A program made the translations under genes and the position numbers. Shown here piece by piece: positions 47,440 through 55,628 of a DNA stretch of 64,000 bases. This stretch comes from Bacteroidota bacterium (GTDB lineage: Bacteria; Bacteroidota; Ignavibacteria; Ignavibacteriales; Melioribacteraceae). Every line of letters starts with the position of its first letter. Position 1 is the first letter of the stretch. The stretch spans positions 62,001-126,000 of the forward strand of contig JAHISV010000007.1 in the NCBI GenBank assembly GCA_018818065.1. The letters are read 5' to 3'. Under the pieces are notes generated by a model. That model was not told where the DNA came from. It worked only from the letters and a program-made list of their open reading frames with translations, and ran no database searches.

Positions 47440-48336
47440 ATGCCCAAATTCGCACCTGTTTTTATCATTCTTGCCGCTGCTCTTTGGGGCGTTGATGGCG
47501 TTCTATTGCGCCCTTACCTTTATAATTTGCCTGTCTCCCTTGTCGTATTTATTGAAAGTGGAATAGTCATTTTAATACTCTCACCATTGTTTATCAGGCG
47601 GTTTGATGAGTTAAAATCTTTAACTAAATCTGATTGGATAAGTTTTTTCTTCGTAGCCTTATTAGGTGGCGCAATAGGTACCATGTCAATTACAAAAGCT
47701 CTGTTTTACGTTAACTATGTTAACCTTTCAATCGTAGTGTTGATGCAAAAGCTCCAGCCTGTTTTTGCTATTTTACTGGCCTCTGTTATACTAAAAGAGA
47801 AATTGAAAAAGAACTTTTTAGGTTGGGCTTCATTAGCAATGATTGGAGCCTATTTAATGACTTTTGGACTAAGCATCCCAAACCTTGGTACAGGTAATAA
47901 AACAGCTATTGCAGGTATGTACGCACTGATTGCTGCTATAAGCTTTGGCGCTTCTACTGTTATTAGCAAACGAGCTTTAAGAAATGTTGGGTTTGGAGCA
48001 GCTACCTATCTGCGTTTTTTATTTGCGACAATTATTCTCTCGGTTGTTGCTGTTGTCAGTGGTAATATTTCAGCAATCACTTCCGTATCATTCGATCAAC
48101 TGCTAATCTTTCTTCTGATAGCTTTTAGCACTGGTGGTGCTGCAATTTTCCTGTACTACTATGGTCTGAAGAATGTTACCGCGTCTGTTGCCACAATTTG
48201 TGAACTGGCTTTTCCACTTACTGCTGTTTTGTTAGAATATTTCTTACGAGACAACATTTTGAGCTTTGTTCAATGGGGTGGAGTTTTTTTTCTGTTTATT
48301 GCAATAATACAAATTACGAGGCTAAGAAAATCGTAA
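47440..48336 (+). CDS. EamA-family (DMT) transporter
   Basis: The 298-residue protein has ten hydrophobic helices as two EamA repeats (first opening VFIILAAALWGVDGVLLRPYLY). These inner-membrane exporters or importers carry amino acids or metabolites; the substrate is unknown. It stands alone, divergent from the multi-PAS kinase and convergent with the 4-helix protein (8 nt apart). No strong ribosome site is seen. Confidence 0.88.
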   Translation: MPKFAPVFIILAAALWGVDGVLLRPYLYNLPVSLVVFIESGIVILILSPLFIRRFDELKSLTKSDWISFFFVALLGGAIGTMSITKALFYVNYVNLSIVVLMQKLQPVFAILLASVILKEKLKKNFLGWASLAMIGAYLMTFGLSIPNLGTGNKTAIAGMYALIAAISFGASTVISKRALRNVGFGAATYLRFLFATIILSVVAVVSGNISAITSVSFDQLLIFLLIAFSTGGAAIFLYYYGLKNVTASVATICELAFPLTAVLLEYFLRDNILSFVQWGGVFFLFIAIIQITRLRKS

Positions 48337-48344
48337 AACTACTT

Positions 48345-48836
48345 TTATGAATGTTTGCGAATCAATTCAAATAAAATTATTGAAATCATAAAGTAATATG
48401 ACAGATACATAAGAGCAGCAGACACTACTGAAAGTAACACGAAAGTCTCATCATAAAAACGGAATAGCCAAATTCCTCCAAAAGAAAATAGAACTGATAA
48501 TATTGGCTCGATCATTAAGAACAGTTTAAACTTTCCATCAATAATTGAATTGAAGTAAAAAATGAATCCCGCAATAAAAAATATTATTGATAGCATTATT
48601 ATATGAGAATGTGTGGTTATCAGTAACTCTTCAATTGATACAGGGTAGTTTTCCGGGATTTCAAAATCATCTTCTACGTCTGAGCCGTTATATCGTTCAA
48701 CTGCCCCCGAGGGTGACATATTGGTTGATAAATATAAGTGAATAAGTCCGGTAAATACTCCTATAGACAGCACAAAAATGAAAACAAAAAGAAGCTTTTT
48801 GAGCTGACCGGGGAGTTGATATAATTTAATATTCAT
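48345..48836 (-). CDS. Four-helix membrane protein, function unknown
   Basis: The 163-residue protein has four hydrophobic helices and a soluble loop (about residues 38-70) after the first. The loop SPSGAVERYNGSDVEDDFEIPENYP and the THSHIIMLS motif at the start of helix two resemble a family of small membrane proteins often found beside cytochromes. The first 4 nt overlap the FMN-binding gene's end. No haem motif is present. It likely works with the FMN-binding protein. Confidence 0.6.
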   Translation of the reverse strand: MNIKLYQLPGQLKKLLFVFIFVLSIGVFTGLIHLYLSTNMSPSGAVERYNGSDVEDDFEIPENYPVSIEELLITTHSHIIMLSIIFFIAGFIFYFNSIIDGKFKLFLMIEPILSVLFSFGGIWLFRFYDETFVLLSVVSAALMYLSYYFMISIILFELIRKHS

Positions 48837-49369
48837 ACTTTTTCTTTCAGGTAGTTAAACAATAGTGAAAGTTTTCTAATTCCAAGAGTCATCGATCTAC
48901 TCGAAATGGTTGCTCCTGAAATTGAGTCGATATTCTTACCAAGTTCAAATTCTGAAAGTCCGTTTAACCCTATAAATTGATCCAGCCAATGAGCTTCTTT
49001 AACCCCGCCACCATGCTGCTCTCTGTATTTAACAACACTGCTGTTTGTTATCATTCCTCTTGAATCAAAAATCACCAAAAATGTGATTGGTTGTGTTTTG
49101 CCCATCACATTATCCAGCACAGCATAGTGAGTTGTATGATCTTTATGGTCTATCTTCCAAACATAAATGTAATCGCTAAAGAATTTTTGCCGACATTCAT
49201 TTTGGATTGTTACTCTTATCTCTTGTGATAATGAAATTTTATACTTAGACAAGTTGATATCCGATCCAAAATATTCCTTTATTGTCAATTCAGTTCTATC
49301 AGATATTTCTCCGGCGCTTGAAAGAAAAGAACTCATCACTAAAAAAAATATTATCTTTTTTATATTCAT
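48833..49369 (-). CDS. Periplasmic FMN-binding domain protein
   Basis: The 178-residue product has a signal peptide (1-19) and the FMN_bind motif DSISGATISS (near 148-157), in which T154 is the likely site of covalent FMN attachment by an ApbE-type transferase, as in NqrC and RnfG. It is probably a periplasmic flavin electron carrier. It lies 27 nt after the porin gene and overlaps the four-helix gene by 4 nt. Confidence 0.8.
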   Translation of the reverse strand: MNIKKIIFFLVMSSFLSSAGEISDRTELTIKEYFGSDINLSKYKISLSQEIRVTIQNECRQKFFSDYIYVWKIDHKDHTTHYAVLDNVMGKTQPITFLVIFDSRGMITNSSVVKYREQHGGGVKEAHWLDQFIGLNGLSEFELGKNIDSISGATISSRSMTLGIRKLSLLFNYLKEKV

Positions 49370-49396
49370 TTATCAACCTGCCTTTTGTCCAATCAA

Positions 49397-50470
49397 TTAA
49401 AACATGTAACCAACACCAAGGTTAAATAAGGTAGTCTCTGAATCACCAAGTTCGACGGTATTCAAACTGTAATCTACCTTAAATACAACACTCTCTATCG
49501 GGAATATTGCAAGCCCAATCATCCATTTCCTGGCATGGTATTTTTGTTCTGATTCCCCCCCCGTAATTGTTGAGGCAGCGGTATTGTAATCGGAGTACCT
49601 TACAAACGGAACTACTTTCGTTTTTAGATCCATCATAGAACCTATATCAAACCCCAGATCAGCATAAAAACCGGAAGAGGTTTCAACATCGCCTTTGTCA
49701 TACGAAATATTGCCATACTCGAAAGAAGCGAAAATGTTATTTGCATTATATTTAGCATGAATTTCGAATAAGCTAATAGCATTGTTAATGGAATCACCTG
49801 TTGCCTCATTAAAAGTGAATGAGGCGCCCATCTTTAATCCTGGTACTTTAAGGTAATCCAATCGAAAATTATATAAAAAGTTTTCAGCATCAGATTTGAA
49901 GCCCTTTAGCCTGCCACCACGAATACCGGATTTCGCCGAAAAGCCATCAGCGTCCAATCCTTCCATTACCGTTACTTTGTAGTCAAATCCTGAATAGTTA
50001 CCGTAAAATGCAATACCATTCCCAAACCAAGTTGTAGGAATAATATTCTTGGAATAGTCTGGTCTCTCGACACTTAAAAACAATGGAGGTTCATGGAATT
50101 CATTAATTAACCCAATAGAAGGCAGAATAACACCAGCTTGAAATCCGAACCAGTCTGCATGATGATAATCAACGTATGCCTGTTCCAGTTCCAGTTCGCC
50201 TTGTCCGTCACTAACAAAGTTGTGTTCAAGTTCAACTTCTGATTTAAATGACCAGGATTCATTCCATCTATATGAATAAAACATGACAAACCTGTGGAAA
50301 TCCAGGGTCTTTGTTTCGTTACCATTTTCAGGCTTACTGTAATTATAGTGAAGCTCACCATAACCACCTATACTTGTACCTGAGGAAAATAATTCATCTT
50401 GCCCAAATGTTTGCGTGTTAACCAATAAGAGAGTAAAGATGACTGAGAATAAAAAATTTCCTATTCGCAT
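49397..50470 (-). CDS. Outer-membrane porin (OprO/P-like)
   Basis: ATG 50470 has GGAG upstream; the next in-frame ATG at 50485 lacks one. The 357-residue protein has a signal peptide ending near TQTFGQ and a repetitive amphipathic beta-strand pattern ending in the aromatic C-terminus TLFNLGVGYMF, typical of outer-membrane barrels. It resembles phosphate-selective-type porins, but the solute is unknown. It is the first gene of a three-gene operon with FMN-binding and membrane proteins, so it may serve anaerobic respiration of a solute. Confidence 0.75.
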   Translation of the reverse strand: MRIGNFLFSVIFTLLLVNTQTFGQDELFSSGTSIGGYGELHYNYSKPENGNETKTLDFHRFVMFYSYRWNESWSFKSEVELEHNFVSDGQGELELEQAYVDYHHADWFGFQAGVILPSIGLINEFHEPPLFLSVERPDYSKNIIPTTWFGNGIAFYGNYSGFDYKVTVMEGLDADGFSAKSGIRGGRLKGFKSDAENFLYNFRLDYLKVPGLKMGASFTFNEATGDSINNAISLFEIHAKYNANNIFASFEYGNISYDKGDVETSSGFYADLGFDIGSMMDLKTKVVPFVRYSDYNTAASTITGGESEQKYHARKWMIGLAIFPIESVVFKVDYSLNTVELGDSETTLFNLGVGYMF

Positions 50471-50540
50471 TTTGTAAAGCTCCATAAATGAGTGTGATCC
50501 GTTAATTTATTCAACTTTCCATTTTCAAAAAATGACTGAA

Positions 50541-50571
50541 CAAAGATATCCCCTTACCCTGCTGTTATCAA
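50541..50571 (-). promoter_or_regulatory. Promoter of the porin-FMN operon
   Basis: On the minus strand TTG (50571-50569), 20 nt and TATCTTTG (50548-50541) fit TTG-N20-TAnnTTTG. It lies about 70 nt before the porin ATG. The rest of the stretch 50572-50847 shows no ORF or strong signal. Confidence 0.5.
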
Positions 50572-50847
50572 TCACCACAAAAAGGGAAATATTAAGGATG
50601 GAATCCCATAAAATAGGGATGGACACTTTTTCTCCTCCGCTATTTCTTTTATAAACAAAAATTTCAAAAAATGGAGATATCAGAAAAGTTAAATGGATGA
50701 TTGCGATAATTGGAAGGGGGTTGCCCCGAGAGTTGGAGAAAAGTCATGTTAAAGTTACTGGCAGAGGAGTGTAACAAATGACTATGCTTTCGGAACAACC
50801 CGTAAAAGTAGGTTGAGTTTTAGGTCTCGTAAGACTGTGCAAAACTT

Positions 50848-51138
50848 TTACTCCGAAATCTGCCTGAACAACACTTGAATATATTCTGAGCCGGGAGTTG
50901 GTGTATAAATCTGAACCAATTGCCATTTAGAATCGTAAGATTCAATACTGTTTTTCAACTTAGTGATTTTAGCCTCAACCACGGAGATATCAACATTTTC
51001 ACCATTTTTATCATCCGGAGCCCAGGCAAAGGAATCAATGCGGTAATTAAATTTTCTCTTTTTACCATTTACTGTTACTTCAACTTCAGCTATTTGATTT
51101 TCTTCAAACTTTGGAATTGGTATGCAAATATCCTTCAT
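50848..51138 (-). CDS. Small protein of unknown function
   Basis: ATG 51138 has GGGGGGAA upstream. The 96-residue product (MKDICIPIPKFEENQIAEVEV...) is beta-rich, with no signal peptide or membrane helix: strands near 3-30 and a long amphipathic helix (VDISVVEAKITKLKNSIESYD) before a final strand region. It follows the ABC ATPases on the same strand after 166 nt, but no firm operon link is shown. I do not recognise a family. Confidence 0.5.
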   Translation of the reverse strand: MKDICIPIPKFEENQIAEVEVTVNGKKRKFNYRIDSFAWAPDDKNGENVDISVVEAKITKLKNSIESYDSKWQLVQIYTPTPGSEYIQVLFRQISE

Positions 51139-51304
51139 GGTTCCCCCCATCTGGTTATTTGAAAAGTTTATAAAAAATTAATATCGGGGTCTTAACAAAA
51201 AATCAGCAAAACAGGGCCGCCAGCTGAATAAATACAGATGCTGACGGCTCATGGCTAACGGTAACTTAATAAAACCAAGCTGCAAAGGACTAATAGTGAT
51301 TCAT

Positions 51305-51967
51305 TTATTCTTCAATCCATCCATCATTCAGTCTGATAATCCTGTCACCATACTCTGCATTCAGCTCAGAATGTGTTACTTGTATGATTGTAGTTCCTTC
51401 ATCATTCAGTTTTTTTAGGGTTTCCATAATTTCTTTACCCTGCCCAGAATGAAGATTCCCTGTAGGCTCATCTGCTAAAATAAGTTTTGGATTTGCGATA
51501 ATTGCTCTGGCTATAGCAGTAAGTTGTTGCTGACCACCTGATAACTGGTTGGGGAATAAATCCTTTTTGGCAACCATGTTATACTTATCTAAAATTTCAG
51601 CAACTCTCCCCTTACGTTCAGAGCCTTTTACTTTCTGATAAAGTAACGGTGTTTCAAGATTTTCATATACAGTCAGTTCGTCAATTAAGTGATAACTCTG
51701 AAAAACAAACCCGATATAACTTTTATGCAAATCGGATAACTTTCGCTCACTCATTGCGTGAACCGGTTCATCAAAGAAAAAATACTCTCCCCCGGAAGGA
51801 ACATCCAACATACCCAGCATGTGCAGAAGTGTCGATTTACCTGAACCAGAAGGACCCATAATTGATACGAATTCGCCTTCTTTTATATCCAGATTGATGT
51901 TCCTTAAAACATACGTCTTAATAAACTTATTCTTATAATACTTTTCGATATTCCGTAACTTAATCAT
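51305..51967 (-). CDS. ABC transporter ATP-binding protein, MacB/LolD type (second copy)
   Basis: The 220-residue protein has the Walker A GPSGSGKSTLL, the Q-loop region VFQSYHL, the signature LSGGQQQLTAIARA with Leu where Arg is usual, the Walker B LILADEPTGNL and switch His in QVTHS. It is the third gene of the export operon, 17 nt after the first ATPase. Two ATPases with no permease in view is unusual. Confidence 0.9.
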   Translation of the reverse strand: MIKLRNIEKYYKNKFIKTYVLRNINLDIKEGEFVSIMGPSGSGKSTLLHMLGMLDVPSGGEYFFFDEPVHAMSERKLSDLHKSYIGFVFQSYHLIDELTVYENLETPLLYQKVKGSERKGRVAEILDKYNMVAKKDLFPNQLSGGQQQLTAIARAIIANPKLILADEPTGNLHSGQGKEIMETLKKLNDEGTTIIQVTHSELNAEYGDRIIRLNDGWIEE

Positions 51968-51984
51968 TACTTACACCTGTATAT

Positions 51985-52674
51985 TTATACGTGGAATTTC
52001 TCTTTGAGATTTTCTGTAACCACATGACCATCAAACAGATGAATAATTCTGTTACCATATTCAGCATATGTTGGTGAGTGTGTTACCATCACAACTGTAG
52101 TGCCCTGCGCGTTTAATTCTGTTAGCAGAGTCATTACTTCATCACCATGTGCAGAATCAAGGTTACCAGTAGGCTCATCCGCGAGAATAATCTTTGGATT
52201 TCCAACAATAGCTCTTGCAACTGCAACTCTCTGTTGCTGACCACCTGATAGTTGTTGTGGGAAGTGACCTTCACGGTGCATAATTTCCATTTTTTCTAAT
52301 ACTTCATGAACTCTTTTCTTACGGTCGCCTGCACCGTACCCCAAATATAACAAAGGCAGCTCAACATTTTCAAATACTGTTAATTCATCAATAAGATTAA
52401 AGCTCTGGAAGACGAATCCAATATTTTCTTTTCTTAACTGGGCTCTTTGTCTTTCTGAAAACTTGGATACTTCATGACCAACAAAGTGATACTCGCCGGA
52501 TGACGGATTATCAAGTAATCCAAGAATATTTAGTAATGTTGATTTACCACAACCCGATGGACCCATAATAGAAACGAATTCACCTTTTTCAATATGGATG
52601 TTGACATTATTAAGCGCTGTGGTTTCAACATCTTCAGTTGTGTAAAGCTTCTGCATATTAACTGTTTTAATCAT
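51985..52674 (-). CDS. ABC transporter ATP-binding protein, MacB/LolD type
   Basis: The 229-residue protein has the full set of motifs: Walker A GPSGCGKSTLL, signature LSGGQQQRVAVARA, Walker B IILADEPTGNLDS and switch His in VTHSP. It is the middle gene of the operon, 34 nt after the membrane-fusion protein. Its closest type is the lipoprotein-release or macrolide-efflux ATPase class. Confidence 0.92.
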   Translation of the reverse strand: MIKTVNMQKLYTTEDVETTALNNVNIHIEKGEFVSIMGPSGCGKSTLLNILGLLDNPSSGEYHFVGHEVSKFSERQRAQLRKENIGFVFQSFNLIDELTVFENVELPLLYLGYGAGDRKKRVHEVLEKMEIMHREGHFPQQLSGGQQQRVAVARAIVGNPKIILADEPTGNLDSAHGDEVMTLLTELNAQGTTVVMVTHSPTYAEYGNRIIHLFDGHVVTENLKEKFHV

Positions 52675-52708
52675 TGTTATCTCCTTCTGAGAAAGTCTGT
52701 AAAAACTT

Positions 52709-53962
52709 TTAGTCTTTTATTACCAATTTTTCAATATCACCATAATTATCGTAGGAGGAGGTTATGACTCTTTCTCCTTTTTCTAACCCCTCAAGTACTT
52801 CAAACACTTGTGGATTCTGACGTCCAAGTCTTATAGGACGTCTTACCGCAAATGATTCCGAAGCATCAAGAACAAAGATCCATTGACCTCCTGTGGTCTG
52901 ATAGAATCCCCCCCGGTCTACCAGAACCGCCTCCGATAATTCACCAAGCTCTAACTTTATGTGTAAAGTTTGACCTCTTCTTATTCCTACCGGTGGTTCA
53001 CCGGCAAAAAGCATATCAACTTCAAATCTACCATTGCTTACTTCAGGGTAGACTGTTTGAATATTTAAATGATAGTTACTTCCTGAGAAAGTAAATTCAC
53101 CTGCCTGTCCGTTGCTAACGCGTGCTATGTAATGTTCGTCAATTGCGGCACGAACCTTATAATTGTCAACAGCATCTATTCTACCCAGGTTTTGTCCTGC
53201 CCCTATTGATTGACCAATTTCAGCATCCAGAGAAGTTAACTGACCCTTAATGGGAGCTTTAATTGTTAGGTTGTCCAGTTGATGTTTTGTAACAGCTAAA
53301 TTTTCTTCCATCCTGCTTATTGAAACCTGCAATTGAGCAACCTGATTTTCTCTAAATAAAGAATCAGTCCTCTGAGTTTCTCTGGTTAACTCTAAACTTT
53401 GCTGCAGATACTCAAATTGCTCTTTGCTTTCTTGAAATTCAAATTCAGAAATGAGATTTTTCTCATATAATTTAGTATCTCTTTCGTAGATTCTTTTTTG
53501 CTTAAACATTTGGTTGCGTAAACTGAGATTTTGTGTCATCAAATTAAGTTTATTTTGCTCCATCTGTAGTCGGGTTGTTCTCAAAGCATTCATTTGTTGG
53601 AATAGCTGAGCTTCATTGTACATAACTGTCATAGTAAGATTTGGATTTTCCAACTTAATAATAGGATCACCAATTTCCAACATAGCACCTTCTTCAACAT
53701 ATTTGGTAGTTACACGTCCGCCTTCACTAACATCCAAAAAGAATGTCGCAATAGGCTGAACCGTACCGGTTATAGGAATAAATTCTTGAAATGGTCCATA
53801 ATTAACTTCTGAAATAGTTATCCTTTCCCTTTCGACATTTAATTTCGAACTTTGATCTCCAAAAACAAAACTATAAACTACAACCGCAACAAATAACGAC
53901 GCTGCAGAAACAGTAATTATCTTTTTAGGTGGCCAATTTTTCTTAGCTATTTTCTTATCCAT
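52709..53962 (-). CDS. HlyD-family periplasmic adaptor (membrane fusion protein)
   Basis: The 417-residue protein has an N-terminal membrane helix (about 13-31), a barrel/lipoyl region (FIPITGTVQPIATFFLDVSEGG), a long coiled coil (about 115-215), a second lipoyl half, and the beta-barrel domain (AIDEHYIARVSNG). It links an inner-membrane exporter to an outer-membrane channel. It is the first gene of the ABC operon, with AGAGGAAATT before the ATG. A sigma-54-like promoter lies about 60 nt upstream. Confidence 0.9.
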   Translation of the reverse strand: MDKKIAKKNWPPKKIITVSAASLFVAVVVYSFVFGDQSSKLNVERERITISEVNYGPFQEFIPITGTVQPIATFFLDVSEGGRVTTKYVEEGAMLEIGDPIIKLENPNLTMTVMYNEAQLFQQMNALRTTRLQMEQNKLNLMTQNLSLRNQMFKQKRIYERDTKLYEKNLISEFEFQESKEQFEYLQQSLELTRETQRTDSLFRENQVAQLQVSISRMEENLAVTKHQLDNLTIKAPIKGQLTSLDAEIGQSIGAGQNLGRIDAVDNYKVRAAIDEHYIARVSNGQAGEFTFSGSNYHLNIQTVYPEVSNGRFEVDMLFAGEPPVGIRRGQTLHIKLELGELSEAVLVDRGGFYQTTGGQWIFVLDASESFAVRRPIRLGRQNPQVFEVLEGLEKGERVITSSYDNYGDIEKLVIKD

Positions 53963-54012
53963 AATTTCCTCTCGTGCCTTTGTTACGCGAATACTTAGAA
54001 TTACCTACTGAT

Positions 54013-54028
54013 CTCAACAACCGTGCCG
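54013..54028 (-). promoter_or_regulatory. Candidate sigma-54 promoter of the ABC operon
   Basis: On the minus strand the bases read CGGCACGGTTGTTGAG, against TGGCACGnnnnTTGCw. The -24 GGCACG matches well; at -12 the final C is A. An NtrC-type regulator gene starts divergently about 200 nt away, which fits. Confidence 0.3.
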
Positions 54029-54155
54029 TTTATTATCAGCATTTTAGTTCATGCAGTTATTTGGTTTTTTAACTCATTTTCAACCTATTGATTAAGTTTT
54101 TCAAAGATGGGGAAAACCATTCGACATACATCATGTAAATTATTTTGACAGTAGT

Positions 54156-54169
54156 GTTCGAAATCGAAC
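54156..54169. promoter_or_regulatory. Inverted repeat GTTCGA-N2-TCGAAC
   Basis: A perfect 6-bp dyad lies between the ABC operon and the NtrC-type regulator gene, about 140 nt upstream of the sigma-54-like element and 65 nt before the regulator ATG. It could be an upstream activating site; no binding protein is known. Confidence 0.35.
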
Positions 54170-54231
54170 GCTTCTAAAAAAAAAGTTGTATATTCACCCA
54201 ATTCATTTTTAAGATTCAATTACCAGGTGTT

Positions 54232-55608
54232 ATGACTAAACTTAAACCAAAAGTGCTTATTGTTGACGATAATGAGGATGCTCTTCTGGCAGCCAAACTT
54301 CTTCTCAAACCACATACTTCCGTAATACGTACAGAAAAAGATCCAACCATAATTCCTCACGCACTCCTGGATGAGGTTTATGACATAATATTCCTAGACA
54401 TGAACTTTACGCAGGATATGACAAGCGGGCAGGAAGGATTCTACTGGTTAAAGGAAATATTAAAAATTGATCCCAGTGCTGTGGTTATTTTGATAACCGC
54501 TTATGGCGACGTTGAGATGGCTGTGAAAGCTGTAAAGGAAGGAGCAACTGATTTTGTATTGAAACCCTGGCAGAATGAAAAATTCCTTGCTACTTTTCAC
54601 TCTGCGGCAAGATTGCGGGAATCACGGATGGAAATCGCGTATCTGCGCTCGCAGCAAAAACAGCTGAGTGAAGATATCGACAACAAGTTTCATGACATTG
54701 TGGGCGTTTCCCCTGTAATGCAAAAAGTCTATTCAACTATTGAGAAAGTGGCAGCAACCGATGCAAATATTATTATCCTTGGCGAAAATGGCACTGGCAA
54801 AGAATTGGTCGCCCGCGCTTTACACAGGCAGTCGAAACGAAGCAAAGAAGTATTCATTACAGTAGACATGGGAGCAATTAGCCAGACCCTTTTTGAAAGC
54901 GAACTTTTTGGTCACATTAAAGGAGCTTTTACTGATGCAAAGGATAACAAAAGCGGCCGGTTTGAAGTAGCATCAGGTGGTACTCTATTCCTGGATGAGA
55001 TTGGAAATCTCTCTAATGAGTTTCAGGCAAAATTATTAACTGTTCTGCAAAACAGAGAGGTTTTTAGAGTAGGCTCTTCAAAAGCAATTCCGATTGATAT
55101 CAGATTGATATGCGCAACAAATGAAAACATTCACGATTTGGTAAATATGGGCAAATTCAGGCAGGATTTGCTATATAGAATAAACACTGTTGAAATTCAC
55201 CTTGCACCTCTTCGTGATAGAAAGGAAGATATTCCATTACTGGCTGAGCATTTTCTCATTCAGTACAAAAACAAATACAATAAAAGTTCATTAAACATGC
55301 AGCCCGAAACTCTTAAAAAACTTGTAAGCTATCACTGGCCAGGCAACATAAGGGAATTGCAGCATTCCATTGAAAGAGCAATAATTTTATGTGAAACAGA
55401 TTCATTAGAACCCTCAGACTTTCTGTTCTCAGGTTCTGAACAGAGAAGAGAGGATAGTCTGCGTGAAAATTATAATCTTGAAGAAATTGAAAAGAATATT
55501 ATTAGAAAAGTATTAATGAAATACGAGGGCAACGTTACAAAAGCGGCAAATGCTTTAGGGCTTACGCGAACTTCATTGTACAGAAGAATGGAAAAATTTG
55601 ATCTCTAG
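54232..55608 (+). CDS. Sigma-54-dependent NtrC-family response regulator
   Basis: The 458-residue protein has a receiver domain (phospho-Asp in DIIFLDMNF, then ITAYGDVEMAVKAVKEGATDFVLKPW), an AAA+ domain (Walker A GENGTGKE, Walker B LFLDEIGN) and a C-terminal Fis-type helix-turn-helix (NVTKAANALGLTRTSLYRRMEKF). The sigma-54-contacting GAFTGA loop reads GAFTDA. Its kinase follows 20 nt later. It probably activates the divergent ABC export operon. Confidence 0.92.
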   Translation: MTKLKPKVLIVDDNEDALLAAKLLLKPHTSVIRTEKDPTIIPHALLDEVYDIIFLDMNFTQDMTSGQEGFYWLKEILKIDPSAVVILITAYGDVEMAVKAVKEGATDFVLKPWQNEKFLATFHSAARLRESRMEIAYLRSQQKQLSEDIDNKFHDIVGVSPVMQKVYSTIEKVAATDANIIILGENGTGKELVARALHRQSKRSKEVFITVDMGAISQTLFESELFGHIKGAFTDAKDNKSGRFEVASGGTLFLDEIGNLSNEFQAKLLTVLQNREVFRVGSSKAIPIDIRLICATNENIHDLVNMGKFRQDLLYRINTVEIHLAPLRDRKEDIPLLAEHFLIQYKNKYNKSSLNMQPETLKKLVSYHWPGNIRELQHSIERAIILCETDSLEPSDFLFSGSEQRREDSLRENYNLEEIEKNIIRKVLMKYEGNVTKAANALGLTRTSLYRRMEKFDL

Positions 55609-55628
55609 TAATAATTTTATATGGAATA

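Noticed and set aside
50744-50926. 60-codon minus-strand ORF
   Set aside because: It overlaps the end of the better supported small gene at 50848-51138 in another frame and has no ribosome site.
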